Source: Haloferax sp. Q22
GTDB lineage: Archaea; Halobacteriota; Halobacteria; Halobacteriales; Haloferacaceae
Assembly: GCF_001482285.1 (NCBI RefSeq)
Contig: NZ_LOEP01000005.1
Span: 186,001 to 250,000, forward strand
Reading direction: 5' to 3'
DNA length: 64,000 bases
Positions 8,626 through 17,246 of the stretch are shown piece by piece. The notes under the pieces are model-generated. The model saw nothing but the letters and a program-made list of their open reading frames with translations, searched no databases and was not told the DNA's origin. Each line of letters starts with the position of its first letter. Position 1 is the stretch's first letter. The position numbers and the translations under genes were made by a program.

Positions 8626-9963
8626 TCACTCCCAGCCGTCGGGCCAGATACCCGCCGCCTTCATCCCCGTCTCGAAGTCGGCGTCGCGGAACGCCGCGGC
8701 GAGGTCGTCGTCGTCGAGCCGCGGCACCTCCCCGTCGGCGGCGGCCGCGGCGAGGTCGCGGACGATAAGTGCAGTGAGCATCCCGTGTTCGCGGACGTTT
8801 CTGTCGTCGACCTTGTCGCGGGTGTCGGCGTGGGTGTGACCCCAGCCGCGGCCGCGCTCGCCGCTTTCGCTCCTGAGCTGAAGCGCCGGGACGCCGGCGC
8901 GGACGAACGGCCATTGATCGCTGAACGGGTGCGGTTCCGGTTCGATTTCGACCGGGTGGCGCGTCTCGTTGCCGACACGGGTCGCCACCTCGGCGGTCGC
9001 CTCCGAGGTGTGGCTGTGGGCGACGAGGTCGCGGAACCGCCCCGCGCCGTCGACGTTGACGACGGCGGCGACGCGGTCGAGGTCGAGGCGGTCGGCGAGA
9101 TGTTCGGAGCCGGTCAGCCCGAGTTCCTCCGCACCGACGCCGACGACGCGGACCCCGAGGTCGAGGTCCATCTCGGCGAGGAGTCGCGCCGCGGTGACGA
9201 CAACCGCGATGCCGCAGCCGTTGTCGAGCGCGCCCTCGGCGATGTCGTGGGCGTCGAAGTGGGCGCACAGGACGAGTTCGCGGTCGCTGTCGGGGCCGAC
9301 GCGACCCTCGACGTTCCGGCTCTCGCCGGGCGTCGTCTCGGCGTCGACCGCGAGGGTCGCCTCGCCGCCGCGGGCCGCGTAGTCGGTCAGCCACGACCCG
9401 GTTTCGGCGCTCACGCCGACCGCGGGGGCAGCGGCCTCCTCGTCGTAGCGGAGCGCCCCGGTCGGCGGGAGTTGCCCGGGGAGGTGGTTGACGAAGACGA
9501 AACCGACCGCGCCGGAGTCGACGGCGTAGTTGAACTTCTCCATTCGGTGGACGAACCGACCGCCGGCGGGGGTCGTCGTGCTGGCGACGGCGAGCGCGCC
9601 GTCCACGTCGGCGGCGTCGATTTCGCTCGGCGTGCCGTAGCCGACATCGACGAGCGGGCCGGAGACCGTCGCCCGCGGAGCGTACGGGAGCGCGACGGCC
9701 TCGAAGCGCCGCTCGTCGGGTGCGGTGAGGTCGAGCGTCGTGTCGCCGCGGGTCCAGCGCGCCATCTCGAAGGGGTCGAACTCGACGCGCCCGACACCTG
9801 CGTCGGCGAGGGCGTCGGCGACGAGCGTGCTCGCGCGGCGGTCGCCCGGCCCGCCGGCCATCCGGTCGCCGATGGCGGTCAGGTCGGTGAGGAACGCCCA
9901 CGGGTGGTCGTCGACCCACGTCCGGGCGAACGCCTCGCGGACTGCGGGAGAGAGGTCGTCCAT
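8626..9963 (-). CDS. M28-family zinc aminopeptidase
   Basis: A 445-residue metallopeptidase of the M28 (aminopeptidase Y/S type) family with an inserted PA-like domain around residues 90-200. Zinc ligands are visible as H235-x-D237 (CAHFDAHD), D247 (GALDNGCG), E279/E280 (VGAEELGLTG), D305 and a C-terminal histidine in GWGHTHADTRD. No signal peptide is evident, so it probably acts on peptides in the cytosol. It converges with the small membrane protein gene at 8296. Confidence 0.87.
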   Translation of the reverse strand: MDDLSPAVREAFARTWVDDHPWAFLTDLTAIGDRMAGGPGDRRASTLVADALADAGVGRVEFDPFEMARWTRGDTTLDLTAPDERRFEAVALPYAPRATVSGPLVDVGYGTPSEIDAADVDGALAVASTTTPAGGRFVHRMEKFNYAVDSGAVGFVFVNHLPGQLPPTGALRYDEEAAAPAVGVSAETGSWLTDYAARGGEATLAVDAETTPGESRNVEGRVGPDSDRELVLCAHFDAHDIAEGALDNGCGIAVVVTAARLLAEMDLDLGVRVVGVGAEELGLTGSEHLADRLDLDRVAAVVNVDGAGRFRDLVAHSHTSEATAEVATRVGNETRHPVEIEPEPHPFSDQWPFVRAGVPALQLRSESGERGRGWGHTHADTRDKVDDRNVREHGMLTALIVRDLAAAAADGEVPRLDDDDLAAAFRDADFETGMKAAGIWPDGWE

Positions 9964-10110
9964 AGGGCATCCACACGCTCACCCGTCAAAGGGGTTTGCG
10001 CCGCCGGACCCCGCCGATCGAACCCCCCTGCGGTCGGGGCCGGAGTCGGTGTCGGCTGCCGAAAATCGCCCATAACATCTAACTCAGTTGACGTGGTACG
10101 CACGACCGCC

Positions 10111-10266
10111 ATGCCTACATGTCAGAACTGCAATTCTTTCGTCACGGAAGGCTACGTCAGGGTGTTCGCCCCCGAGGGCATGGACGCCCCCCGCGTCTGT
10201 CCGCACTGTGAGGACTTAGTCCGGGACGGATCGCAGGTCCGAGAAGCGAGAGCGACCCGACACTAA
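10111..10266 (+). CDS. Small zinc-finger protein (51 aa)
   Basis: A 51-residue protein with two CxxC knuckles: CQNC at residues 4-7 and CPHC about 25 residues later (RVCPHCEDL). It is a single zinc ribbon flanked by short basic and acidic tails. I recall haloarchaeal relatives as DUF7563. The spacing suggests a structural zinc site used in binding nucleic acid or protein. It is transcribed divergently from the M28 peptidase gene. The ATG at 10111 lies about 25-40 nt after an AT-rich element. Confidence 0.75.
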   Translation: MPTCQNCNSFVTEGYVRVFAPEGMDAPRVCPHCEDLVRDGSQVREARATRH

Positions 10267-10350
10267 CCGCGGCCCGGCCGCCCTCCTCGACCCCGCTTCG
10301 CCCGTCGATTGATAAGGCTTACCACCCGCGCGTGCGTCGAATCACCCGAC

Positions 10351-12150
10351 ATGAGTTCGGTTCCCGAGCGGAGCGACATCGACGAGGAGTACAAGTGGGA
10401 CCTCGACAGCATCTACGCCTCCGACGAGGAGTGGGAGGCGGCGTACGAGGACGTCGCAGAGCGCGTCCCCGAACTGGCGAGCTACGAGGGCCGCGCCACC
10501 GAGGACCCCGAGACGCTCCTCGAACTCCTCGAGACGATGGAGTCGGTGCTCCGCGAGGTGTCGATGGTCGTCTCCTACGCGAACCTCCGCAGCAGCCAGG
10601 ACACCCGGAACCAGGAGTACCAAGCGCAGGCCGGTCGCGCCGAGGCGCTGGCGTCGAAGGCCCGGAGCGCGGTCAGCTATCTGGACCCCGAGCTACAGGA
10701 ACTCGGCCGCGACGGCGTCGACGAGTTCGTCGAAGAAGAACCCGAACTCGAAGCCTACGAACACCACTTCGACGACGTGCTCCGGACGAAAGAGCACACC
10801 CGCTCCGCGGAGGTCGAAGAAGTCCTCGCCGACCTCTCGGACGTGACCGGCGCGTCGAGCGACATCTACTCCATGCTCGCCAACGCCGACCTCGAGTTCC
10901 CGACCGTCGAAAAGCCCGACGGCACGTCGGTCGAAATCACGCAGGGTAACTTCACGAAGCTCCAGAAACACCCCGACCGCGAGTTCCGCCGGACCGTCCA
11001 CGAGGAGTTCTACGACCGCTGGGCCGACGTGCGCAACGCCGTCGGCACCTCGCTGAAAAACAGCGTCAAGAAGGACGTGAAGACCGCGCGTATCCGCGAC
11101 TACGAGACCGCCCGCGAGGCCGCTCTCGACGGCCCCAACGTCCCGGTCGAGGTGTACGACAACCTGCTCGACACCGTCCGCGACAACCTCGGCCACCTCC
11201 ACCGCCACGCCGAGTTGAAGCGCGAGGCCATCGACGCGGACGAACTCCAGATGTGGGACCTGTACGTGTCGCTCACCGGCGACCACGGCCCCGAGATTCC
11301 GTACGAACAGGCGAAAGAGTACATCGTCGAGGCCGTCGAACCGCTCGGCGAGGCGTACCAAGCGCGGATGGCCGAGGGCCTCGAAGACCGCTGGGTTGAC
11401 GTGTACGAGAACCGCGGCAAGCGCTCCGGGGCGTACTCCGCGGGCACCTACGACACCCAGCCGTTCATCATGATGAACTACCAGGACGACGCGGCGTCGA
11501 TGTTCACCCTCGCCCACGAACTGGGCCACTCGATGCACTCCGAACTCGCCAACGACGCCCAGCCGTGGCACGACGCGAGCTACGAGATTTTCACCGCCGA
11601 GGTCGCCTCCACGGTCAACGAGACGCTCCTGACCGAATACCTCCTGGAGAACGTCGACGACGACGAACTCCGGATGCACGTCCTCGACGAGTACCTCGAA
11701 CGCTTCCGCTCGACGCTGTTCCGCCAGACGATGTTCGCCGACTTCGAACTCCAGATTCACGAAATCGTCGAGGACGACGGCGCGCTCACGCCCGACCGCT
11801 TCGACGAGCTGTACGGCGACCTGAAAGCGGCGTACTACGAGCCCGCGGCAACCGACGACCGCATCGCCCGAGAGTGGATGCGCATTCCGCACTTCTACTA
11901 CAACTACTACGTCTACCAGTACGCGACGGGCATCTCCGCGGCGGCGGCCATCGTCGAGCGCATCCGCGAGGAGGGCGAGTCGGCCGCGGCGGACTACCGC
12001 GAGGCGCTCGCGCTCGGCGGCAGCGAGTACCCCCTCGACGTGCTCCGAACCGCCGGCGTCGACATGACCGAGCCCGAACCCATCGAGGACGCGATGTCGG
12101 TCTACGCCGAGTTCCTCGACGAGGCCGCGACGCTCCTCGACCTCGAATAA
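10351..12150 (+). CDS. pepF: Oligoendopeptidase F (M3B metallopeptidase)
   Basis: A 599-residue cytosolic oligopeptidase of the M3B family that cleaves short peptides. The zinc site HELGHSMH starts at residue 389, with the third ligand expected in the downstream EIFTAEVASTVNE helix, which is present. Other conserved blocks are ERSDIDEEYKWDLDSIY at the N-terminus and HFYYNYYVYQYATG near the C-terminus. The ATG at 10351 aligns with the family's PER..I..KWDL start; an earlier in-frame ATG at 10309 would add unrelated residues and precede the GATAAGGCTTA promoter-like element. Confidence 0.92.
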   Translation: MSSVPERSDIDEEYKWDLDSIYASDEEWEAAYEDVAERVPELASYEGRATEDPETLLELLETMESVLREVSMVVSYANLRSSQDTRNQEYQAQAGRAEALASKARSAVSYLDPELQELGRDGVDEFVEEEPELEAYEHHFDDVLRTKEHTRSAEVEEVLADLSDVTGASSDIYSMLANADLEFPTVEKPDGTSVEITQGNFTKLQKHPDREFRRTVHEEFYDRWADVRNAVGTSLKNSVKKDVKTARIRDYETAREAALDGPNVPVEVYDNLLDTVRDNLGHLHRHAELKREAIDADELQMWDLYVSLTGDHGPEIPYEQAKEYIVEAVEPLGEAYQARMAEGLEDRWVDVYENRGKRSGAYSAGTYDTQPFIMMNYQDDAASMFTLAHELGHSMHSELANDAQPWHDASYEIFTAEVASTVNETLLTEYLLENVDDDELRMHVLDEYLERFRSTLFRQTMFADFELQIHEIVEDDGALTPDRFDELYGDLKAAYYEPAATDDRIAREWMRIPHFYYNYYVYQYATGISAAAAIVERIREEGESAAADYREALALGGSEYPLDVLRTAGVDMTEPEPIEDAMSVYAEFLDEAATLLDLE

Positions 12151-12171
12151 CCGAAAAATCGCAGGGCGGGC

Positions 12172-12789
12172 TCAGCCGACCTGAACGAGTTTGACCTGCC
12201 CGGACGCGCTGTCGATGTGGACGTTGTACTCCCCGCGGTCGTCGGCGGCGCGGACGACCCACGCGGACCGCTGTCGAGACGGCGATTCGATGACGGCGTC
12301 GTCGTGGCCGGTGTGAGCGAGCTTTTCGCGCGCGATGCGCTGTGCCTCGAGCGCCGAGCGGACCGACTGCTCGCCGTCGCGGAGCCGAATCGTCGTCACC
12401 GGGACGCTGGCGAGTCGGCCGACGCGCTCGGCGACGCTGCCGTTCACCAGTCGGTCGACACCCTCGCGGCCGTGGGTGCCCATCACGATGAGGTCGGCGC
12501 GACACGTGTTGGCGAAGTCGGCGATGGACTCCGCGGGCTCTCCGACGACGATTGTCGTCTCGACGTCGACGCCGCGTTCTTCGGCGCGTTCGACCACGTC
12601 CGCGAAGGCGCGTTCGCTCCGCGACTGCGAGCGTTCGCCGTCGCCGTCGCCGTCGGTGTCCACGGGCGGTCGGGTGACGTACAGCGCGTGAACCGACGCG
12701 CCGACCGCGTCCGCGAGGCGAATCGCGTGACTCGCCGCGTTCATTGACTCCGGACTGGTATCGACGGGAACGAGGATGTGAGTGTACAT
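12172..12789 (-). CDS. Universal stress protein with C-terminal extension
   Basis: A 205-residue protein. Residues 1-137 form a Usp domain (MYTHILVPVDTSPES; ATP motif G104-TH-G107 to G117-S118), with an Asp/Gly-rich loop at 44-56. Residues 140-205 are extra for the family. They comprise a predicted helix (EAQRIAREKLAHTG) and beta strands ending in EYNVHIDSASGQVKLVQVG, which resemble a small PepSY-like fold. The extension may sense or bind a ligand; that is inference. It converges with pepF (21 nt between stops) and is divergent from the fixABCX operon. Confidence 0.85.
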   Translation of the reverse strand: MYTHILVPVDTSPESMNAASHAIRLADAVGASVHALYVTRPPVDTDGDGDGERSQSRSERAFADVVERAEERGVDVETTIVVGEPAESIADFANTCRADLIVMGTHGREGVDRLVNGSVAERVGRLASVPVTTIRLRDGEQSVRSALEAQRIAREKLAHTGHDDAVIESPSRQRSAWVVRAADDRGEYNVHIDSASGQVKLVQVG

Positions 12790-12933
12790 TTGTTGGCCCT
12801 CCTGAGCCAGGATACGTCGGGAGCGGGGTAATATCGGGTATTTGGTTCCTATATTTCGAGAATGAGCGGGGCGGTATGTAGCCCGGTGCGTGCTATGTTC
12901 GGTAAGCGCCGCACACGACGGCGTCGTCAAATT

Positions 12934-13713
12934 ATGAATGACGGATGGAACATCGTCGTCTGCGTCAAGCAGGTACCCGATGCGGACGACGTTACGATAG
13001 ACCCCGATACGGGGACGTTGAACCGCTCCGATGCGCCGGCGGTGCTGAACAAGCCCGACCACAACGCCGTCGAGTCCGCGCTCGCGCTCCGCGACGCCGT
13101 CGGCGGGACCGTGACCGCGATCACGATGGGACCGCCGCCGGCCAGCGCCGTCCTGCAGGCGGCCGTCGCCGCGGGCGCAGACGGCGGCGTCCTGCTCACA
13201 GACCGGGCGTTCGGCGGCAGCGACACGTGGCCCACGAGCCTCGCACTCGCGCGGGCGGCCGAAGAACTCGACGCCGACGTGGTCATCTGCGGCGAGGAGA
13301 GCACCGACTCCTCGACCGGACAGGTACCGCCGGGCATCGCCGCCCACAACGGGTGGGCCCAACTCACCTACACCGAGTCGCTCGACCCCCGACCCGACGA
13401 GGGCGTCCTCGTCGGCACGCGGGACGTCGAGGGCGGCTACGAGCGCGTCGCCGCCGCGCTCCCCGTCGTCGTCGCCATGGTGTTCGGCGCGAACGACCCG
13501 CGACCCGCCGGGTTGCACCGGAAGATATTCGCCGAGACCGAGTTCGAACCCGTCCAGTGGACCGCCGCCGACCTCGACATCGAAGACCGGGTCGGCCTCG
13601 CCAACTCGCCGACGAAGGTCGGCGGGATGGACACCGCCTCGCCGGTCGAACGGGAGCGGACGCGCGTCGACAGCGTCGAAGCCCTCTACGACCACCTCGC
13701 GGAGGTGCTCTAG
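12934..13713 (+). CDS. fixA: Electron transfer flavoprotein beta subunit (FixA)
   Basis: A 259-residue EtfB/FixA subunit, half of a flavoprotein that takes two electrons from a donor. The opening NIVVCVKQVPDADDVTIDPDTGTLNR and the DVVICGEESTDSSTGQVPPGIA block (AMP/FAD contact region) are characteristic. It heads a four-gene fixABCX cluster; its stop TAG is immediately followed by the fixB ATG. In bacteria with FixABCX the complex bifurcates electrons from NADH to ferredoxin and quinone. The ATG at 12934 is used; an in-frame upstream ATG would prepend an arginine-rich stretch. Confidence 0.9.
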   Translation: MNDGWNIVVCVKQVPDADDVTIDPDTGTLNRSDAPAVLNKPDHNAVESALALRDAVGGTVTAITMGPPPASAVLQAAVAAGADGGVLLTDRAFGGSDTWPTSLALARAAEELDADVVICGEESTDSSTGQVPPGIAAHNGWAQLTYTESLDPRPDEGVLVGTRDVEGGYERVAAALPVVVAMVFGANDPRPAGLHRKIFAETEFEPVQWTAADLDIEDRVGLANSPTKVGGMDTASPVERERTRVDSVEALYDHLAEVL

Positions 13714-14745
13714 ATGAGCGCCGCGAGCGGGCCGGAAATCGACGTGGCCGACTACCGGGACGTCTGGGTGTTCGTCGAACAGCACGAGGGTGAGGCCGCG
13801 CCGGTGTCGTGGGAACTCCTCGCGAAGGGCCGCGAACTCGCCGACGAGACGGGCGAAGCGCTCGTCGCGCTCGTCGTGGGCGACGGCGTCGCCCACCTCG
13901 CCGAGGAGGCGGTGGCCCGTGGGGCCGACCGCGCGCTCCTCGCCGACGACCCGGTGTTCGAACCGTACCGCGCCGACCCCTACGGCGAGCAGTTCCGCGC
14001 GCTCGTCGAGGCGCGCAAACCGAGCATCGTCCTCATCGGCGGGACCCACACCGGCCGCGACTTCGCTGGTCGGGTGGCCGTGCCCGCCCACGCCGGCCTC
14101 ACGGCGGATTGCACCGAACTCGCCGTCGACGAGGAGGGCCTCCTCCTCGCGAGCCGGCCGACGTTCGGCGGGAGTGCCATGGCGACCATCAAATGTCCCG
14201 CCCACCGCCCGCAGATGGCGACGGTCCGCGCCGGGGTGTTCGACGCCGGCGAACCCGCAGAAGCGACCGAGAACGCGGCGGACGCCGTCGAATCGGTCGA
14301 CGTCGTCGTCGCCGAGGAAGACACGCTTTCGACCGTCCTCGAACGGGTCGTCGGCGGCGTCGTGGACATCACCGACGCGGACGTCATCGTCGCCGGCGGG
14401 GCCGGTTGCGAGGGCGACGTGACGCCGCTCGTCGAACTCGCGGAGGCGCTCGGCGGCGAAGTCGCCGCCACCCGCGCCGCCGTCGAGGAGGGCTGGGTCG
14501 AACCCGCGCGACAGGTCGGCCAGACGGGCAAGACTGTCCGGCCGCACCTCTACATCGCCGCGGGCATCTCGGGCGCCGTCCAGCACCTCGAAGGGATGAA
14601 CGGAAGCGACATGGTCGTCGCCGTCAACACCGACCCCAACGCGCCCATCTTCGAGCACGCCGACTACGGCATCGTCGGCGACCTCCACGAGGTGCTTCCC
14701 GCGCTGACTGCGATGGTTCGCGAGAAACAGGAGGTGGCGGCATGA
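13714..14745 (+). CDS. fixB: Electron transfer flavoprotein alpha subunit (FixB)
   Basis: A 343-residue EtfA/FixB subunit. The C-terminal FAD-binding domain is clear: VIVAGGAGCEGDVTPLVELAEALGGEVAATRAAVEEGW, RQVGQTGKTVRPHLYIAAGISGAVQHLEGM and VAVNTDPNAPIFEHADYGIVGDL. The N-terminal Rossmann-like half carries the FTGRDFAGRVA-type element (GTHTGRDFAGRVAVPAHAGLTADC). It starts directly on the fixA stop and overlaps the fixC start by ATGA, so the three are surely co-transcribed and translationally coupled. Confidence 0.92.
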   Translation: MSAASGPEIDVADYRDVWVFVEQHEGEAAPVSWELLAKGRELADETGEALVALVVGDGVAHLAEEAVARGADRALLADDPVFEPYRADPYGEQFRALVEARKPSIVLIGGTHTGRDFAGRVAVPAHAGLTADCTELAVDEEGLLLASRPTFGGSAMATIKCPAHRPQMATVRAGVFDAGEPAEATENAADAVESVDVVVAEEDTLSTVLERVVGGVVDITDADVIVAGGAGCEGDVTPLVELAEALGGEVAATRAAVEEGWVEPARQVGQTGKTVRPHLYIAAGISGAVQHLEGMNGSDMVVAVNTDPNAPIFEHADYGIVGDLHEVLPALTAMVREKQEVAA

Positions 14746-16115
14746 GCCACGAGGCGACCACGGCCGGCGGCCTACAACGCCCGGACCTCCAGACCGAGAC
14801 GCCGAACTACGACGACGCGTTCGACGCCGTCGTCGTCGGTGCCGGTCTCGCTGGCACCGCCGCGGCGCTGACGATGGCCCGCGACGGCCTCGACGTGCTG
14901 ATGCTCGAACGCGGCCCCGCACCGGGGACGAAGAACGTCTTCGGCGGGGTGCTCTACACGCCGACGATTCGGGAGTTAGTCGACATCGACGACGCGCCGC
15001 TCGAACGCTACATCGCCGAGAAGCGCTTCTCGATACTCTCGTCGGACGGCGACGAAACCGCGATTTCGATGCGGCCCGGCGCGTGGCGCGACGACCCCCA
15101 CAACGACTCGTACACCGTCCTCAGGCGGCGGTTCGACGAGTGGTTCGCGAAGCAGGCGGTCGACGCCGGCGTGACGCTCGTCACCGAGACGACGGTCACG
15201 GGACTGCTCCGCGACGGCGGCGCTGTCGTCGGCGTGACGACGGACCGCCCGGACGGGGAGATTCACGCGCCGGTCGTCGTCCTCGCCGAGGGCGCGAACT
15301 CGCTCGTGAGCGAGGGCGCGGACCTCAAGGAACGCCCCGAGCGCGATGCGGTCGCGGTGTCGGTCAAAGAGGTGTTCAAACTCGACCGCGACACCATCGA
15401 CGACCGCTTCCGTCTCGACGGCGACGCCGGCGCGGCCTACCAGTACTTCGGCGAGGGGGCCGTCGGCGAGGCCGTCGGCGGCGGCTTCGTCTACACGAAC
15501 AAGCGCTCCGTGAGCGTTGGGGTCGTCTACCGCGTCGAAGACGCCGCGGCCGGCCAGACGCCCGAGGCGACGCTCGATGCCTTCGAGTCGCACCCGGCGG
15601 TCGCCCCGCTCATCCGCGGCGGCCGCCGCATCGAGTACAGCGCGCACGTCGTCCCCGAGGGCGGCGCTCGCGCGATGCCCGACCTCGTCCACGACGGGGC
15701 GGTCGTCGTCGGCGACGCCGCCGGCCTCGTGCTGAACAGCGGCGTCCACCTCGAAGGGACGAACATGGCCGTCGAGAGCGGCTACCACGCCGGCAAGGCC
15801 ATCGCGGCCGCGCTGGCGGACGACCGAAGCGACGCCGAGGCGCTCGCCGCCTACACGCGCGACCTCGACCAGTCGTTCGTAGTCGAGAACCTCCGCCACT
15901 ACGACTGGTTCCAGCGGACTATCGCGGCGGACCGACAGTTCCTCTTCGAGGACCTGCCGCGCGCGCTGGCCAGCGCCGAGACGGAGTACTTCAAGATGGA
16001 CCGAACGTCGAAAGACGAACACACGGGCGCGGCCCGCGACCACCTCGTCGCCGCCGCCGGCGGGTGGTTCGGCGCGGCGAAACGCGCCTGGCGCTTCCGG
16101 AGGATGTTATCATGA
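14742..16115 (+). CDS. fixC: FixC, electron-transfer flavoprotein:quinone oxidoreductase-type flavoprotein
   Basis: A 457-residue FAD protein of the FixC/ETF-QO family that passes electrons from EtfAB to the quinone pool at the membrane surface. The dinucleotide-binding GAGLAG lies at residues 33-38 with the acidic end of the second strand at LERGPAPGTKN. GDAAGLVLNSGVHLEGTNMAVESG is the family's FAD-contact/quinone-side block. The iron-sulfur domain of mitochondrial ETF-QO is not fused; it is supplied by the next gene. Both ends overlap neighbours by ATGA. Confidence 0.92.
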   Translation: MSHEATTAGGLQRPDLQTETPNYDDAFDAVVVGAGLAGTAAALTMARDGLDVLMLERGPAPGTKNVFGGVLYTPTIRELVDIDDAPLERYIAEKRFSILSSDGDETAISMRPGAWRDDPHNDSYTVLRRRFDEWFAKQAVDAGVTLVTETTVTGLLRDGGAVVGVTTDRPDGEIHAPVVVLAEGANSLVSEGADLKERPERDAVAVSVKEVFKLDRDTIDDRFRLDGDAGAAYQYFGEGAVGEAVGGGFVYTNKRSVSVGVVYRVEDAAAGQTPEATLDAFESHPAVAPLIRGGRRIEYSAHVVPEGGARAMPDLVHDGAVVVGDAAGLVLNSGVHLEGTNMAVESGYHAGKAIAAALADDRSDAEALAAYTRDLDQSFVVENLRHYDWFQRTIAADRQFLFEDLPRALASAETEYFKMDRTSKDEHTGAARDHLVAAAGGWFGAAKRAWRFRRMLS

Positions 16116-16423
16116 GCACCGCACAACCCCACGTCCCCGACGTGAGCATCGAAGACCGTCTATACACGGTCAAGTACCGCGACGCCGGCGAGTCACACCT
16201 CGGCGTCGAGAACCCGGACGTCTGCGCCGACTGCACCACGAACGAGTGCACGTCGGTCTGTCCGGCTGCGGTCTGGACAGTCGACCCGGACGGCGACGGC
16301 GTGCCGTCTATCGCCTACGAGAACTGTCTGGAGTGCGGGACCTGCCGCTACGGCTGTCCGTACGACAACGTCGAATGGACCTATCCGAAGACCGGCGGCG
16401 GCGTCGTGTTCAAACAGGGCTGA
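16112..16423 (+). CDS. fixX: FixX ferredoxin-like protein
   Basis: A 103-residue iron-sulfur protein that docks with FixC. Eight cysteines are arranged as C38-x2-C41-x4-C46-x3-C50-P and C72-x2-C75-x2-C78-x3-C82-P; the second group is a canonical 4Fe-4S motif. The closing WTYPKTGGGVVFKQG is typical of FixX. Its start overlaps the fixC stop (ATGA). It is the last gene of the operon; composition shifts to AT-richer sequence about 40 nt after the stop. Confidence 0.92.
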   Translation: MSTAQPHVPDVSIEDRLYTVKYRDAGESHLGVENPDVCADCTTNECTSVCPAAVWTVDPDGDGVPSIAYENCLECGTCRYGCPYDNVEWTYPKTGGGVVFKQG

Positions 16424-16516
16424 GGGGCCGCGACCCTCTGTTTCGGGGGGTTCGCCGCCAGAACCTGCCCAAACCAAGATATAGTTGAATCAATAACATT
16501 TGTGCAGGGACTATCG

Positions 16517-16657
16517 ATGTCAGACGAGTATTTTCGTTTAACTCTGGGGGAACAGACAGACGTTGACGAGGTGGTGCTCGGGTTTCGAAAGGGAGGTGAG
16601 TACTACGAGCTTGCGGTGTTAGAACCGCCGCTACAAGCAGAGATACGAAAGGAGTGA
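16517..16657 (+). CDS. Small ORF (46 aa), unknown, in AT-rich island
   Basis: An open frame starting MSDEYFRLTLGEQTDVDEV and ending EPPLQAEIRKE, with codon choices (tta, ata, cga, aga-like context) less GC-rich than the neighbours. An ATATAG element at 16479-16484 sits about 33 nt upstream, close enough for a short-leader transcript. I know no family for it. The two-beta-strand-like pattern (VVLGFRKGGEYYELAVLE) is compatible with a small folded protein. It converges with the endonuclease-like gene (6 nt between the two stops). That tight packing supports a real gene, but proof is lacking. Confidence 0.45.
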   Translation: MSDEYFRLTLGEQTDVDEVVLGFRKGGEYYELAVLEPPLQAEIRKE

Positions 16658-16663
16658 CACAGC

Positions 16664-17098
16664 CTACGCCCGGACGCTGTTAACCCAGCTGTCGAGTTCG
16701 AACTCATCAGCCCAATTGACGTTTGGAGACTTCTTGCGTGCTTGTTCAACACGGAGACCCATGGATGTTTTCGGCGCTTCGTTAATTGGTACGATATACG
16801 ATTCCTCAAGCTCAGGAGCGTAAACCGCGAAGATGTCTATCTGCCCGTCATATCCCTCTTTTTTGACTCGTCGAGTTAGGGTACCTGAGCTACGAGTTTC
16901 AAACTGAACTCGCCCATTCGTCAACCGGCCAGTCTTCACTTGAACACGATAGAATGTACCAGCGATTTCGACGACGTAATCGTACCGTTCGTTGTCACCA
17001 AATGGCTCTAATACGGTGACTCCACGGCGAGTGAATTCGAAGAGAATCGCTGCCTCACTACACTGTCCCCGTTGCTTTGGGTGACTAATCTCGTCCAT
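16664..17098 (-). CDS. PD-(D/E)XK endonuclease-like protein
   Basis: A 144-residue protein resembling the PD-(D/E)XK family that includes group I intron-encoded endonucleases (Pfam PDDEXK_5). After MDEISHPKQRGQCSEAAILF come PFGDNERYDYVVE (acidic D40) and FYRVQVKTGR. There the Q-x-K variant (Q53, K55) replaces the usual D/E-x-K, as is common in this group. Residues 90-120 (GQIDIFAVYAPELEESYIVPINEA) match the family's C-terminal strands. The ATG at 17098 gives the normal length; an earlier frame would run into the tRNA. It lies 148 nt beyond the 3' end of tRNA-Lys on the same strand. Its GC content is visibly lower than the flanks, suggesting acquisition by transfer. Actual cleavage activity is unproven. 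Confidence 0.72.
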   Translation of the reverse strand: MDEISHPKQRGQCSEAAILFEFTRRGVTVLEPFGDNERYDYVVEIAGTFYRVQVKTGRLTNGRVQFETRSSGTLTRRVKKEGYDGQIDIFAVYAPELEESYIVPINEAPKTSMGLRVEQARKKSPNVNWADEFELDSWVNSVRA

Positions 17099-17246
17099 AG
17101 CTCCACAAGGGTTCTGTTTGGAAAGAACGGCAGGTACAGAGTGAAAGTAGTCAACGCGATTCGAAAGACAGCCCGGTGATGCTGTCGCTCGCTGACGTAG
17201 AAGTTGGAAGAGCAGCGTCACTCCGCACGAAGTTCGTCGCAGAAAC

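Noticed and set aside
12790-14922. Long minus-strand extension of the Usp frame to 14922
   Set aside because: The Usp has a good ATG at 12789; the extension is antisense to fixA and fixB and has no recognisable domain.
16424-16516. A duplicated tRNA-Lys 3' end as left att site of the island
   Set aside because: Only a GGGCTG word near the fixX stop resembles the tRNA end; the rest does not match, so I do not claim an attachment site.
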